Of a DNA stretch of 64,000 nt, positions 1 to 8,382 are shown piece by piece. Source of the DNA: Sphaerisporangium krabiense (GTDB lineage Bacteria > Actinomycetota > Actinomycetes > Streptosporangiales > Streptosporangiaceae); the NCBI RefSeq assembly GCF_014200435.1, contig NZ_JACHBR010000002.1, positions 1,044,501 to 1,108,500 of the forward strand, given 5' to 3'. Both the position numbers and the translations under genes were made by a program. The notes under the pieces are model-generated. The model searched no databases, was not told where the DNA came from, and worked only from the letters and a program-made list of their open reading frames with translations. Positions within the stretch are counted from its first letter, which is position 1. Each line of letters starts with the position of its first letter.

Positions 1-450
1 CGCGACCCCGCCGAGCTGTCGCGCCACCTGGACCTCGGCCGCGACCACCCGGCGATCGGCGGCGACGTCTACTACAGCGCCAGTGACCTGCGCGCCGACC
101 GCCTCGGCTTCACCACACGGCTCTACCAGGACCACTACACCCGGCCCGCGCTGCCGCCGCTCCTGCCGCGGCACGCCGACGGCCCCCGGCCGCACCGGCC
201 GGTGCTGACCGGCGTCCGCCCGGCCTCCGGCGGCGTCGAGATCTCCTTCGCGGCCCCCGAGCCGCCCCGGCCCCGCCTCTACGCCGTCTACCGCTCCGAC
301 GGCGGCGCCCCGGCCGAGCTGATCGCCACGCTGCCCGGCGCGACGGAGGGCCGCCACACCGACCCCGGCGGCCGCCAGGACTCGGTCTACCACGTCACGG
401 CCCTGGACCACGCCAACCGGCAGAGCCACCCGAGCCGGCGCCCCGCCTGA
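1..450 (+). CDS. GHL10/YngK-type glycoside hydrolase-like protein, C-terminal part
   Basis: Only the last 149 residues are present; the frame is open from base 1 and stops with TGA at 448-450. It carries the stretch GGDVYYSASDL followed by DHYTRPALPPLLP, then a fibronectin-like tail with LYAVYRSDG. The same order occurs in the complete protein at 47428-49077 (GGDVYFSAAQL, DHYTRPALLPLME, AYAVYRVTDG), so the two are paralogues. The family (DUF187, GHL10, Bacillus YngK) has a TIM-barrel hydrolase domain and is usually secreted; its substrate is generally unknown. The barrel and any signal peptide lie upstream of the window. The next gene is an N-acetylglucosamine-kinase-like gene, which would fit an amino-sugar or cell-wall role, but that is inference. 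Confidence 0.8.
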   Translation, partial: RDPAELSRHLDLGRDHPAIGGDVYYSASDLRADRLGFTTRLYQDHYTRPALPPLLPRHADGPRPHRPVLTGVRPASGGVEISFAAPEPPRPRLYAVYRSDGGAPAELIATLPGATEGRHTDPGGRQDSVYHVTALDHANRQSHPSRRPA

Positions 451-508
451 CCGTGGACGGCCGTCGGGCGCGGCCCATACTCGCGCGAATCCGGGGCAGG
501 AGAGGCTT

Positions 509-1507
509 ATGGGCGAGGCCGTGCCGTTGGTCGTCGGGGTGGACGGCGGAGGGACGAGCACGCGCTGCCTGGCCGCCACCATGGACGGCGAGATCGTCGC
601 GCGCGGACGGGCGGGCGGAGCCAACCCCCGCTCGGCGCGCGACCCCGGCGGCAACCTGATCCGCGCCCTCACCGAGGCGCTCGCCGCGCTGCCGTCCCCC
701 CTGAGCCCCGCCGGAGTCGCCGGCGGCGTGTTCGGCCTGGCGGGGAGCAGCGAGTCCGGGCGCAGGCAGGCCGGTGAGCTGGCCCGCGGCGCGTGGCGCG
801 CCGCGGGGCTGACCGGGCTGCCCGTCGTCGTGCCCGACATCGTCGTGGCCTTCGCCGGCGGCACCTCCGCCCCGGACGGCGGCCTGCTGCTGTCCGGGAC
901 CGGCGCCGTGGCCGCCCGCATGGAGCGGCGCGCGATCGCGCACCGCTACGACGGCTACGGCTGGCTGCTCGGCGACAAGGGCTCGGGCTTCTGGATCGGA
1001 CGCCGCGCCGTCCAGGCCGCGCTGGCCCGCCTCGAAGGCGGCGGGCCGCCCACCGTCCTCACCGACCGCGTCCTCGCCGCCCTGGAGGACACGCCTCCGG
1101 GACCGGACGGGCGCGCGGCGGCGCTGCGGGCCGAGGCCCTGATCGCGGCCGTCTACGACCACGAGCCCGCGCGGCTCGCGACGCTCAGCCCCGTCGTCGA
1201 GGCGGCGGCCAGGGAGGGCGACCCCGTGGCGCTGGCCATCCTGGACGAGGCCGCGCGCCGCCTGCTGGCGACCCTGGAGGCCGTCGGCCCGCTCGGCCCC
1301 GGGCGGCCGATCGTGCTCGCGGGCTCCTTGCTCACCGGTCCCACCCTGGTGGCCGAGCGCGTCCGCGCCGCCCTGCCGGGCCGGGACGTCTCCTACTCCC
1401 GCGACGGTGCCGCCGGGGCCGCCGCGCTGGCCCTGCGCGCCGCGTGGCCGGGCGACGGTGAGGACCCGCGCGCCGAGGCGGCGCACCGCCGCCTCCTCGC
1501 CCCCTGA
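509..1507 (+). CDS. BadF/BadG-type ATPase, N-acetylglucosamine kinase-like
   Basis: The protein has 332 residues and belongs to the ASKHA (sugar kinase/Hsp70/actin) fold, BadF/BadG/BcrA/BcrD family. The phosphate-1 motif VVGVDGGGTSTR is at residues 6-17. A middle block contains LLSGTGAVAAR and a DGYGWLLGDKGSGFWIGR stretch typical of eukaryote-like GlcNAc kinases. A late PIVLAGSLLTG forms the adenosine loop. The likely reaction is ATP-dependent phosphorylation of N-acetylglucosamine or a related amino sugar in the cytoplasm. ATG at 509 follows a GGCAGGAGAGG ribosome-binding site. It sits 58 bases after the GHL10-type hydrolase, so the two may be co-transcribed. Substrate identity is not proven; members of this family also act on glucosamine. 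Confidence 0.8.
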   Translation: MGEAVPLVVGVDGGGTSTRCLAATMDGEIVARGRAGGANPRSARDPGGNLIRALTEALAALPSPLSPAGVAGGVFGLAGSSESGRRQAGELARGAWRAAGLTGLPVVVPDIVVAFAGGTSAPDGGLLLSGTGAVAARMERRAIAHRYDGYGWLLGDKGSGFWIGRRAVQAALARLEGGGPPTVLTDRVLAALEDTPPGPDGRAAALRAEALIAAVYDHEPARLATLSPVVEAAAREGDPVALAILDEAARRLLATLEAVGPLGPGRPIVLAGSLLTGPTLVAERVRAALPGRDVSYSRDGAAGAAALALRAAWPGDGEDPRAEAAHRRLLAP

Positions 1508-1637
1508 CACCACGGGGCCCGGGACGCCCCTGCCGCCCGGACGGCCGGATCACCTCCCGTCCCGCGAGATGATCGTGACGGTGAGGTCGCGCCGCCGTGC
1601 GGCGGGCGGCGAGGCGGCGGGACGACGGGGGAGTGCC

Positions 1638-2279
1638 ATGGGCGGCGCGCGTGTGCCGGGTGCCGGGGAGGCGGGGGAGGCCGCGCGGGCCACGAGGTCC
1701 TCCGACGTGCTCGCCCGCTGGGTGACCGAGGTGTTCGCGCCGCAGGTGCTGGTCATCGGCCTGCCGCCCGTGGTCGGCCTGATATCGGACGGCTGGCCGG
1801 GCTTCTGGTGGGGGCTCGTGGCCTCGGCGCTGTGCGGCGGGATCCCGGCCGGCGTCATCGCGCTCGGCGTGCGCGCGGGACGGCTGGACTCGCGCCACAT
1901 CGTCGACCGCTCCCGCAGGACCGGCCCGCTGCTGGTCGCCGTCGCCGCCGTCCTTGCCGCGCTCGTCCTGCTGGCCGCGCTCGGCGCGCCGCGGCTGCTG
2001 GTCTCCACGGTGGCGGCGATGCTCGCCGGGCTCGCGGTGACGGTCCCGGTGACGCTGCGCTGGAAGATCTCCTTCCACGCCGCCGTGTCCGCGGGGACGG
2101 TGCTGGTGCTGTCCCGCGTGCTGCCCGCCACGCCGACCCTGGCCGCGGGCGGCCTGGTCGTCATCCTGGTCTGCTGGGCGCGGGTGCGCCTGACCCACCA
2201 CACCTACGCCCAGGTCGCGGCCGGTGCGGTCGCCGGGGCGGCCTCGGCGTGGGCGGTGCTGGCCCTCACCGGCGCGTGA
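1638..2279 (+). CDS. PAP2-like integral membrane protein
   Basis: The protein has 213 residues when started at ATG 1638, which follows a GGGGGAG site; the frame is open upstream to 1407 but that part is low-complexity and Arg-rich. About five hydrophobic helices follow a polar N-terminus. WKISFHAAVSAG and the late RVRLTHHTYAQVAAGAVAG resemble the second and third PAP2 phosphatase motifs (SGH and SRxxxxxHxxxDxxxG), but the first Ser-Gly-His reads SFHAA and the third motif has Gln where Asp is normal. It is therefore PAP2-fold, and catalytic activity is doubtful. The family dephosphorylates lipid phosphates such as undecaprenyl-PP or phosphatidic acid at the membrane. It ends 7 bases before a convergent gene. 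Confidence 0.65.
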   Translation: MGGARVPGAGEAGEAARATRSSDVLARWVTEVFAPQVLVIGLPPVVGLISDGWPGFWWGLVASALCGGIPAGVIALGVRAGRLDSRHIVDRSRRTGPLLVAVAAVLAALVLLAALGAPRLLVSTVAAMLAGLAVTVPVTLRWKISFHAAVSAGTVLVLSRVLPATPTLAAGGLVVILVCWARVRLTHHTYAQVAAGAVAGAASAWAVLALTGA

Positions 2280-2286
2280 GCCCGTC

Positions 2287-2868
2287 TCAGCCGGGAGGCA
2301 GGGGCGCCCGCTGCCACAGCGGGTCGCGGTAGAGGACCACCGCGGGGCCGCGCAGCAGCTCGTCGGGGGCCGAGAGCATCACCAGCTCGCCCGACGCCTC
2401 CAGCTCGCGCAGCACGTCGCGCACCCGCGGCCCCACCGGGAGCCGCCCGCGCGCCAGGCCGAGCGACTCGCGGACGGTGTCGGCGACCTGCGACAACCGG
2501 AACGGCCCGGAGAACCCGGCGACCACCTCGCGGACCAGGGCCGTCGTGATCACCTCGGCGGCCTCGCCGTGCGCGACCTCCCAGACGAGCTGGACGTTGC
2601 GGCGGCCGGTGGCGGCGCAGGCGGCGCACCGCTGGACGAACCCGGGCACGAGCTCCCGGTCGGCCGAGCCCAGGCACGCCGAGCACTGGCCGGTCTCCAT
2701 GGCGTGCAGCTCGGCGGCGACCCTGGCCGGCAGCGGCGCGCCGCACGAGCAGGCGAAGGCGCGGAACGCCCCGCCCTCCACCAGGGCGCGCTCGTCGGCG
2801 TCCTCGGGGATCTCCTGCCAACGGGTGGTGATGGTGTGCGTCGCGGGCCGCGTGGTGTGCTCGGTCAT
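2287..2868 (-). CDS. Cys-rich hypothetical protein with zinc-finger-like motifs
   Basis: I do not recognise this 193-residue protein. It has six clustered cysteines: a CSCG pair at residues 40-42, CSAC at 62-65 and CAAC at 81-84, which look like zinc ligands. The C-terminal half (about 105-193) is predicted to be helical and contains RLSQVADTVRES and RVRDVLRELEASGELVML, which read like a winged-helix DNA-binding domain. The start ATG at 2868 is preceded by a weak GGGGATG on the minus strand. It is transcribed towards the PAP2-like gene and divergent from the receiver-flavoprotein gene. A DNA-binding or RNA-binding role is possible from the fold impression only. Confidence 0.6.
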   Translation of the reverse strand: MTEHTTRPATHTITTRWQEIPEDADERALVEGGAFRAFACSCGAPLPARVAAELHAMETGQCSACLGSADRELVPGFVQRCAACAATGRRNVQLVWEVAHGEAAEVITTALVREVVAGFSGPFRLSQVADTVRESLGLARGRLPVGPRVRDVLRELEASGELVMLSAPDELLRGPAVVLYRDPLWQRAPLPPG

Positions 2869-3008
2869 CCCCTGTGACTCTACTCACCCCGGCGCCGCGG
2901 GGGTCGCGAAACGGACGCAAGCCGCGTCGGGGGTCACGCCGGGCGCCCGGAGGTCATGGAGCTCCAGGACCGGGCCATGTTCCCACCATGACGTGGTTTC
3001 ATGGTTCC

Positions 3009-4667
3009 ATGGCGAACCCGGCGATTTTGACCGTCGACGACGACCCGGCCGTCTCACGGTCGGTGGCCAGGGACATCAGGCGCCGGTACGGCGATCGCTA
3101 CCGTGTCGTGCGCGCCGATTCCGGCCAGGCCGCCCTGGACGCGCTCCGCGAGCTGAAGCTCCGCGGCGAGCAGGTCGCCGTCATGCTCGCGGACTACCGG
3201 ATGCCCCACATGAACGGCATCCAGTTCCTCGAGTCCGCGATGGACATCTACCCGCGCGCCCGCCGCGTGCTGCTCACGGCGTACGCCGACACCGAGGCGG
3301 CCATCGACGCGATCAACATCGTCGACCTGGACCACTACCTGCTCAAGCCGTGGAACCCCCCGGAGGAGAAGCTCTACCCGGTCGTCGACGCGATGCTGGA
3401 CGCCTGGACGGCCGCGCCCGACGAGACGATCAACGACATCCGCGTCATCGGCCACCGCTGGTCGGCGCCCTCCTACGCGGTGCGCGACTTCCTGGCCCGC
3501 AACCTGGTGCCCTACCGCTGGCTGCTGGCCGACGACCCCGAGGGGGGCCGCCTGCTCGCGGCCGCGGGCCTCACCGTGGACGACGTGCCGCTCGTGCTCT
3601 CCTCCGACGGCACGGCCCTGGTCAAGCCCGGCGAGGCCGAGCTGGCCGCCCACGTCGGCCTGACCACCACCCCCGCCGAGGACTTCTACGACCTGGTCGT
3701 GGTCGGCGCGGGCCCGGCGGGGCTCGGCGCGGCCGTGTACGGCGCCTCAGAGGGCCTGCGCACGGTGCTGCTGGAGCAGCGCGCCACCGGCGGGCAGGCC
3801 GGGCAGAGCAGCCGCATCGAGAACTACCTCGGCTTCCCCGACGGCGTCTCCGGCGCCCAGCTCACCGAGCGCGCCCGGCGGCAGGCCCTGCGCTTCGGCG
3901 CCGAGATCCTGACCACGCGCGAGGTCGTCGGCCTGGAGTCCGGCGGCACCACCCGGCTGCTGCGCTTCGGCGACGGCAACGCCATCGCCGCGCACACCGT
4001 GGTGCTGGCCACCGGCGTCTCCTACCGCATGCTGGAGGCGCCCGGCCTCGCCGAGCTGACCGGCCGCGGCGTGTTCTACGGGTCGGCCGCCACCGAGGCC
4101 CCCGCCTGCGCGGGCGAGGAGGTCTACGTCGTCGGCGGCGCCAACTCCGCGGGTCAGGCGGCCATGCACTTCTCCCGGTACGCCCGCCGCGTCCACATCC
4201 TGATCCGCGCCGGCGACCTGCGCCGGTCGATGTCGCAGTACCTGATCGACCAGATCGAGGGCACGCCGAACATCACGGTCCATCCGTACACCTCGGTGGC
4301 CGGGGGCGCGGGGGACGACCACCTGGAGCGGCTGACGCTGTGCGACCCCCGCTCCGGCGAGGTGCGCGAGGTTCGGACGTCCTGGCTGTTCATCTTCATC
4401 GGGGCCGAGCCGCGCACCGACTGGCTGGACAAATCCATCCTGCGGGACGATCGTGGCTTCGTGCTCACCGGTTCGGACCTGCTCGCGGACGGCCGCCGGC
4501 CGCCGGGATGGTCGCTGCCGCGCGATCCGTACCACCTGGAGAGCAGCATGCCGGGCGTGTTCGCGGCGGGCGACGTGCGCGCCGCCTCCGTCAAACGCGT
4601 CGCCTCCGCCGTGGGGGAGGGCGCGATGGCCGTTTCGCTGATCCACCGTTACATGGAGACGCAATGA
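3009..4667 (+). CDS. Response-regulator receiver fused to thioredoxin-reductase-like flavoprotein
   Basis: 552 residues in three parts. Residues 5-125 are a receiver domain with acidic pocket DDD at 10-12, phospho-acceptor Asp62 in LADYRMP, a Thr in LLTAYAD and Lys in YLLKPW. Residues about 145-215 look like a glutaredoxin-type fold (VIGHRWSAPSYAVRDFL), with Ser-Ala-Pro-Ser where CPxC would be. Residues about 222-552 are a thioredoxin-reductase-like flavoprotein with FAD motif VVVGAGPAGLGAA, GGQAG, NADPH motif VVGGANSAGQAA and a C-terminal GVFAAGDVR. The redox CxxC between the two nucleotide motifs is absent (FYGSAATEAPAC). The start at ATG 3009 is chosen because MANPAILTVDDD fits receiver domains; ATG 2988 is an alternative. 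The stop overlaps the next start (ATGA), so it should be co-translated with the histidine kinase. Confidence 0.88.
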   Translation: MANPAILTVDDDPAVSRSVARDIRRRYGDRYRVVRADSGQAALDALRELKLRGEQVAVMLADYRMPHMNGIQFLESAMDIYPRARRVLLTAYADTEAAIDAINIVDLDHYLLKPWNPPEEKLYPVVDAMLDAWTAAPDETINDIRVIGHRWSAPSYAVRDFLARNLVPYRWLLADDPEGGRLLAAAGLTVDDVPLVLSSDGTALVKPGEAELAAHVGLTTTPAEDFYDLVVVGAGPAGLGAAVYGASEGLRTVLLEQRATGGQAGQSSRIENYLGFPDGVSGAQLTERARRQALRFGAEILTTREVVGLESGGTTRLLRFGDGNAIAAHTVVLATGVSYRMLEAPGLAELTGRGVFYGSAATEAPACAGEEVYVVGGANSAGQAAMHFSRYARRVHILIRAGDLRRSMSQYLIDQIEGTPNITVHPYTSVAGGAGDDHLERLTLCDPRSGEVREVRTSWLFIFIGAEPRTDWLDKSILRDDRGFVLTGSDLLADGRRPPGWSLPRDPYHLESSMPGVFAAGDVRAASVKRVASAVGEGAMAVSLIHRYMETQ

Positions 4668-6118
4668 CCGAGCCGGGCGACACCGCCGGGCGCGGCGAGG
4701 CGGGCGGTGAGCGTCTCACCCCCGGCGAGCTGCGCAGCCTGTTCCTGTTCGAGTCCCTGACCGACGCCCAGCTCGCCGTGTTCGCCGGCGAGGGCCGCGT
4801 GGAGCGCCACGCGGCGGGCGAGATCGTCTGCCACGAGGGCGACCCCGCCACGTGCTTCTACGTCCTCCTCGCCGGCACCGTCTCGCTGACCCGGCGCGTC
4901 AAAGGGGACGAGGTCGAGATCAACCGCACCGACCAGCGCGGCGTGTACGCGGGGGCCATGCAGACCTACCTCGCGGATCAGGTCAAGCAGAACTACACCG
5001 CCTCCCTGCGCGCGGTCAGCGACGTCGAGCTGTTCTCGATGCCCGCCGCCGTGATGGCCAAGGCGCTGCGCGACTGGTTCCCGATGGCGACGCACATGCT
5101 GGAGGGCATGTTCGTCGGCATGCGCGTCAACCAGACCATCGTCGGCGAGCGCGAGCGCCTGCTGGCCCTCGGGTCGCTGTCGGCGGGCCTCACCCACGAG
5201 CTGAACAACCCGGCGGCCGCGGCCGTGCGCGCCACCGCCGTGCTGCGCGAGCGGGTCGCGGGCATGCGGCACAAGCTGGCCCTGATCGCCGACGGGCGGC
5301 TGGACGGCTCGCGGCTGCGCGACCTGGTCGAGCTGCAGGAGGAGGCGGTGAAGCGGGCGGCGAGCGCGGTGCCGCTGTCGGCCCTTGAGACGGCCGACGC
5401 CGAGGACGAGCTGGGCGACTGGCTGGACGACCACGACATCGCCGGCGGGTGGGAGCTGGCCGCCACCCTGGTCGCGGGCGGCATCGACTCCCGCTGGCTG
5501 GACCGCATCAGCGGCGCGGTGGGCGGCGAGAACCTGGAGCCCGCCATCCGCTGGCTCACCTACACGATCGAGACCGAGCTGCTGATGGGCGAGATCGACG
5601 ACGCGGTGAGCCGCGTGTCGTCGCTGGTCCAGGCCGCCAAGCAGTACTCCCAGCTCGACCGCACGCCGTACCAGACCGTCGAGGTGCACGAGCTGCTCGA
5701 CGCCACGCTCACCATGATGCAGGCGAAGATCCCGGCGGGGGTCCGCACGGTCAAGGAGTACGATCGCACGCTGCCCGAGATCCCGGCCTACGCCGCGGAG
5801 CTGAACCAGGTGTGGACCAACCTCATCGACAACGCCCTCGCGGCGATGCACGACGGCGGCGGCGTGCTGACCCTGCGCACCGGCCACGAGGCGGACCGGG
5901 TCTTCGTCGAGATCGCCGACACCGGGCCCGGCATCCCGGACGAGATCCGGCCGCGCATCTTCGAGCCGTTCTTCACCACCAAGCCGGTGGGGGAGGGCAC
6001 GGGACTCGGGCTGGACATCTCCTATCGCATCGTGGTGAACAAGCACCACGGCGACATCCGCGTCGAGTCCGCGCCCGGTGACACCCGCTTCCGGGTGATC
6101 CTTCCCATCGTGGCCTAG
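4664..6118 (+). CDS. Cyclic-nucleotide-binding-domain sensor histidine kinase
   Basis: 484 residues. Residues about 25-140 form a cNMP-binding-type beta barrel (LFLFESLTDAQL, GEIVCHEGDPATCFYVLLAG). A helical linker leads to the phosphoacceptor His178 in LTHELNNP. The HATPase domain carries the N box NQVWTNLIDNALAAM near 385, G1 DTGPGIP, the F box FEPFFTTKP and G2 GEGTGLGLDISYR near 443. No transmembrane segment is seen, so it is a soluble kinase. The barrel lacks an obvious PRAAT phosphate-binding cassette, so true cAMP or cGMP binding is uncertain. ATG 4664 overlaps the stop of the receiver-flavoprotein gene by four bases; the natural inference is that this kinase phosphorylates Asp62 of its partner. 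Confidence 0.88.
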   Translation: MTEPGDTAGRGEAGGERLTPGELRSLFLFESLTDAQLAVFAGEGRVERHAAGEIVCHEGDPATCFYVLLAGTVSLTRRVKGDEVEINRTDQRGVYAGAMQTYLADQVKQNYTASLRAVSDVELFSMPAAVMAKALRDWFPMATHMLEGMFVGMRVNQTIVGERERLLALGSLSAGLTHELNNPAAAAVRATAVLRERVAGMRHKLALIADGRLDGSRLRDLVELQEEAVKRAASAVPLSALETADAEDELGDWLDDHDIAGGWELAATLVAGGIDSRWLDRISGAVGGENLEPAIRWLTYTIETELLMGEIDDAVSRVSSLVQAAKQYSQLDRTPYQTVEVHELLDATLTMMQAKIPAGVRTVKEYDRTLPEIPAYAAELNQVWTNLIDNALAAMHDGGGVLTLRTGHEADRVFVEIADTGPGIPDEIRPRIFEPFFTTKPVGEGTGLGLDISYRIVVNKHHGDIRVESAPGDTRFRVILPIVA

Positions 6119-6147
6119 CGAACCCGCCGCGACCTTGACCTCCAGGC

Positions 6148-6190
6148 TTGACGCTCCCCTTTCTAAAAGTAAAGCTTACTAAAAATTAAG
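6148..6190 (+). promoter_or_regulatory. AT-rich promoter/operator candidate upstream of the GH20 gene
   Basis: This is a strikingly AT-rich island in GC-rich DNA. TTGACG at 6148-6153 can serve as a -35 box, with TAAAGC at 6170-6175 as a weak -10. Over it lies an imperfect dyad centred on AAGCTT (6172-6177), reading TTAGTAAGCTTTACTTTTAG on the minus strand. Such TTAGTAA/TTTACTAA-like dyads are typical of ROK- or LacI-type sugar regulators; which protein binds here is unknown. Confidence 0.45.
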
Positions 6191-6215
6191 CCTCTTACGC
6201 CTGCGAGGGACGCCT

Positions 6216-8261
6216 ATGAGCCTCTCCTTACCGTCCCGATCCTCGCCGTCCGGCCCCGTGCCGTCCGGTGCGGCGCGCCGCCTGCGGCACGCCGCCCGCC
6301 GGGCGACCGCCCGCCTCACCGTGGTCCTGACGCTGGCGGCCGGCGCCGGCCTCGTGGCGGTCACGGCGACGTCCCCGGCCTCGGCGGCGTCGATCGGCAG
6401 GATCGTGCCCGCGCCGGTCTCGGCCCAGCCCTCCGCGACCACCTACACCCTGCCGCCCGACGCCCGCGTCCAGACCCAGGCCGGGTCGGCGCAGGCGGCG
6501 GGCGTCGGCGCCTACCTGGCCGGCGTCCTGCGCCGCTCCACCGGCTACGCCCTGCCGGTGACCCCGGCGCGCGGCGCCCCGTCCTCGGGCATCTCCCTGC
6601 TGCTGACCGGCGCCCCCGAGACGGCGGGTGAGCAGGGCTACCAGCTCGACGTCACCGCCAAGGCGGTGGTGATCCGGGCGCGCACCCCGAACGGCCTGTT
6701 CAACGGCGTGCAGACGCTGCGCCAGCTCCTGCCCGCCGAGATCGAGAGCGCCACCGCGCGCCCCGGCCCCTGGGTGATCCCCGGCGGACGCGTCGTCGAC
6801 CACCCCCGGTTCGCCTACCGGGGCGCGATGCTCGACGTCGCCCGCCACTTCCACCCGGTGGAGACGGTCAAGCGGTATATCGACAGGATCGCCCTCTACA
6901 AGATCAACTACCTGCACCTGCACCTGACCGACGACCAGGGCTGGCGCATCGCCGTGGACGGCTGGCCGCGCCTCGCGACCTACGGCGGCAGCACGCAGGT
7001 CGGCGGCGGCCCGGGCGGGTACTACACCAAGGCCGACTACAAGGAGATCGTCGCCTACGCCGCGCAGCGGTTCGTCACGATCGTCCCGGAGATCGACCTT
7101 CCCGGTCACACCAACGCCGCGCTCGCCTCCTACGCCGAGCTGAACTGCGACGGCGTCGCCCCGCCGCTCTACACCGGCATCCGCGTCGGGTTCAGCTCCC
7201 TGTGCACCTCCAAGGAGGAGACCTACACGTTCGTCAAGGACGTGCTCACCGAGCTGGCCGCGATCACCCCCGGCCCGTACCTGCACATCGGCGGCGACGA
7301 GGCGCATTCCACCCCTGCCGCCGACTACGCGGCGTTCATGAACCGCGTGCAGCCCATGGTGGCGGCCGCGGGCAAGACGGCCATGGGCTGGCACCAGATG
7401 GGCGCGCCCGCCGTCGGCGACGTGCCGGGCCGCGTCCTGCAGTACTGGGGGACCACGGCCTCGGACGCCACGGTGAGCGCGGCCGTCGCGCGCGGCGCCA
7501 AGGTCGTGCTGTCCCCGGCCAACAAGGCCTACATCGACATGAAGTACGACGCCTCCACGCCGCTCGGGCTGAGCTGGGCCGGCTACGTCGAGGTCCAGAC
7601 GGCCTACGACTGGAACCCGGGCGCCTACCTCGCCGGGGTGCCGGAGTCGTCCGTGCTCGGCGTCGAGGCGCCGCTGTGGACCGAGACGCTCCTGACCGAG
7701 GAGCACATCGAGTACATGGCCTTCCCCCGCCTGCCCGCCATCGCCGAGCTCGGCTGGTCGCCGTGGTCCACGCACGACTGGGAGGGCTTCCGTGCCCGCC
7801 TGGGCGCGCAGGCGCCCCGCTGGACGGTCATGGGCATCGACTTCTACCGGTCCCCGCAGGTCGTCTGGAGCCCCGGCGCGGTGACGCACGAGGCCGAGGA
7901 CGCCACGGTCTCCAAGGCCGCCGTGCGCGCCGACCACCCCGGGTACTCCGGGTCCGGGTACGTCGACTACACGGGCGGCAAGGGGGCCTACGTGCAGTGG
8001 GACGTCGCCGCGGCCGAGGCCGGGTGGGCGACGCTGCGGGTGCGCTACGCCAACGGAGGCCGCGACGACCGGCCGCTGACGATCGAGGTCAACGGGCGGA
8101 CCGTCGCGCGGCGCCTGGCCTTCCCGCCGACCGGGTCGTGGTCCTCGTGGCGGACCAGGACGCTCACCGTGAACCTCCCCGCCGGGACCAGCACGGTGCG
8201 CGCCACCGCGGCCGGGCGCGGCGGCGGGCCGAACGTCGACCTGCTGGAGGCGCGCTTCTAG
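6216..8261 (+). CDS. Secreted beta-N-acetylhexosaminidase (GH20) with C-terminal CBM
   Basis: 681 residues. A long, Arg-rich signal region with a hydrophobic core ending ATSPASA (about residue 58) indicates export. Residues about 75-180 are the GH20 N-terminal alpha/beta domain. The catalytic barrel follows, with RGAMLDVARHF, HLHLTDDQGWR and the catalytic pair Asp361-Glu362 in HIGGDEAHS. The last 125 residues (EAEDATVSKAAVR ... GYVDYTGGKGAYVQWDV) are a CBM6/CBM35-type carbohydrate-binding module. The enzyme releases terminal GlcNAc or GalNAc from chito-oligosaccharides, peptidoglycan fragments or glycans outside the cell. The GlcNAc-kinase-like gene at 509 could feed the product into metabolism. 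It is monocistronic, followed by a strong hairpin at 8277-8319, and preceded by an AT-rich operator-like site. Confidence 0.93.
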   Translation: MSLSLPSRSSPSGPVPSGAARRLRHAARRATARLTVVLTLAAGAGLVAVTATSPASAASIGRIVPAPVSAQPSATTYTLPPDARVQTQAGSAQAAGVGAYLAGVLRRSTGYALPVTPARGAPSSGISLLLTGAPETAGEQGYQLDVTAKAVVIRARTPNGLFNGVQTLRQLLPAEIESATARPGPWVIPGGRVVDHPRFAYRGAMLDVARHFHPVETVKRYIDRIALYKINYLHLHLTDDQGWRIAVDGWPRLATYGGSTQVGGGPGGYYTKADYKEIVAYAAQRFVTIVPEIDLPGHTNAALASYAELNCDGVAPPLYTGIRVGFSSLCTSKEETYTFVKDVLTELAAITPGPYLHIGGDEAHSTPAADYAAFMNRVQPMVAAAGKTAMGWHQMGAPAVGDVPGRVLQYWGTTASDATVSAAVARGAKVVLSPANKAYIDMKYDASTPLGLSWAGYVEVQTAYDWNPGAYLAGVPESSVLGVEAPLWTETLLTEEHIEYMAFPRLPAIAELGWSPWSTHDWEGFRARLGAQAPRWTVMGIDFYRSPQVVWSPGAVTHEAEDATVSKAAVRADHPGYSGSGYVDYTGGKGAYVQWDVAAAEAGWATLRVRYANGGRDDRPLTIEVNGRTVARRLAFPPTGSWSSWRTRTLTVNLPAGTSTVRATAAGRGGGPNVDLLEARF

Positions 8262-8276
8262 CGATCCCCGACGAAG

Positions 8277-8319
8277 GACGGTCCGGGCCCCGCGCGTGGG
8301 CGCGGTGGCCCGGACCGTC
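8277..8319. terminator. Bidirectional hairpin between convergent GH20 and yeiH genes
   Basis: A perfect 13-bp inverted repeat, GACGGTCCGGGCC at 8277-8289 and its complement at 8307-8319. The intervening bases can extend the stem (CCGCGC at 8290-8295 with GCGCGG at 8300-8305). There is no T-run, as is common for actinomycete terminators. Confidence 0.75.
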
Positions 8320-8382
8320 CCGGGCGTCCCCGCCGGTCGCGCGCGGCGGCACCCCCCGGGCCCCACGCGCGACCGCCGGGAG

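Noticed and set aside
2477-4663. N-terminal extension of the histidine kinase frame by about 730 residues
   Set aside because: It is the third frame of the receiver-flavoprotein gene, Arg/Pro-rich; the ATGA overlap start at 4664 gives a normal kinase.
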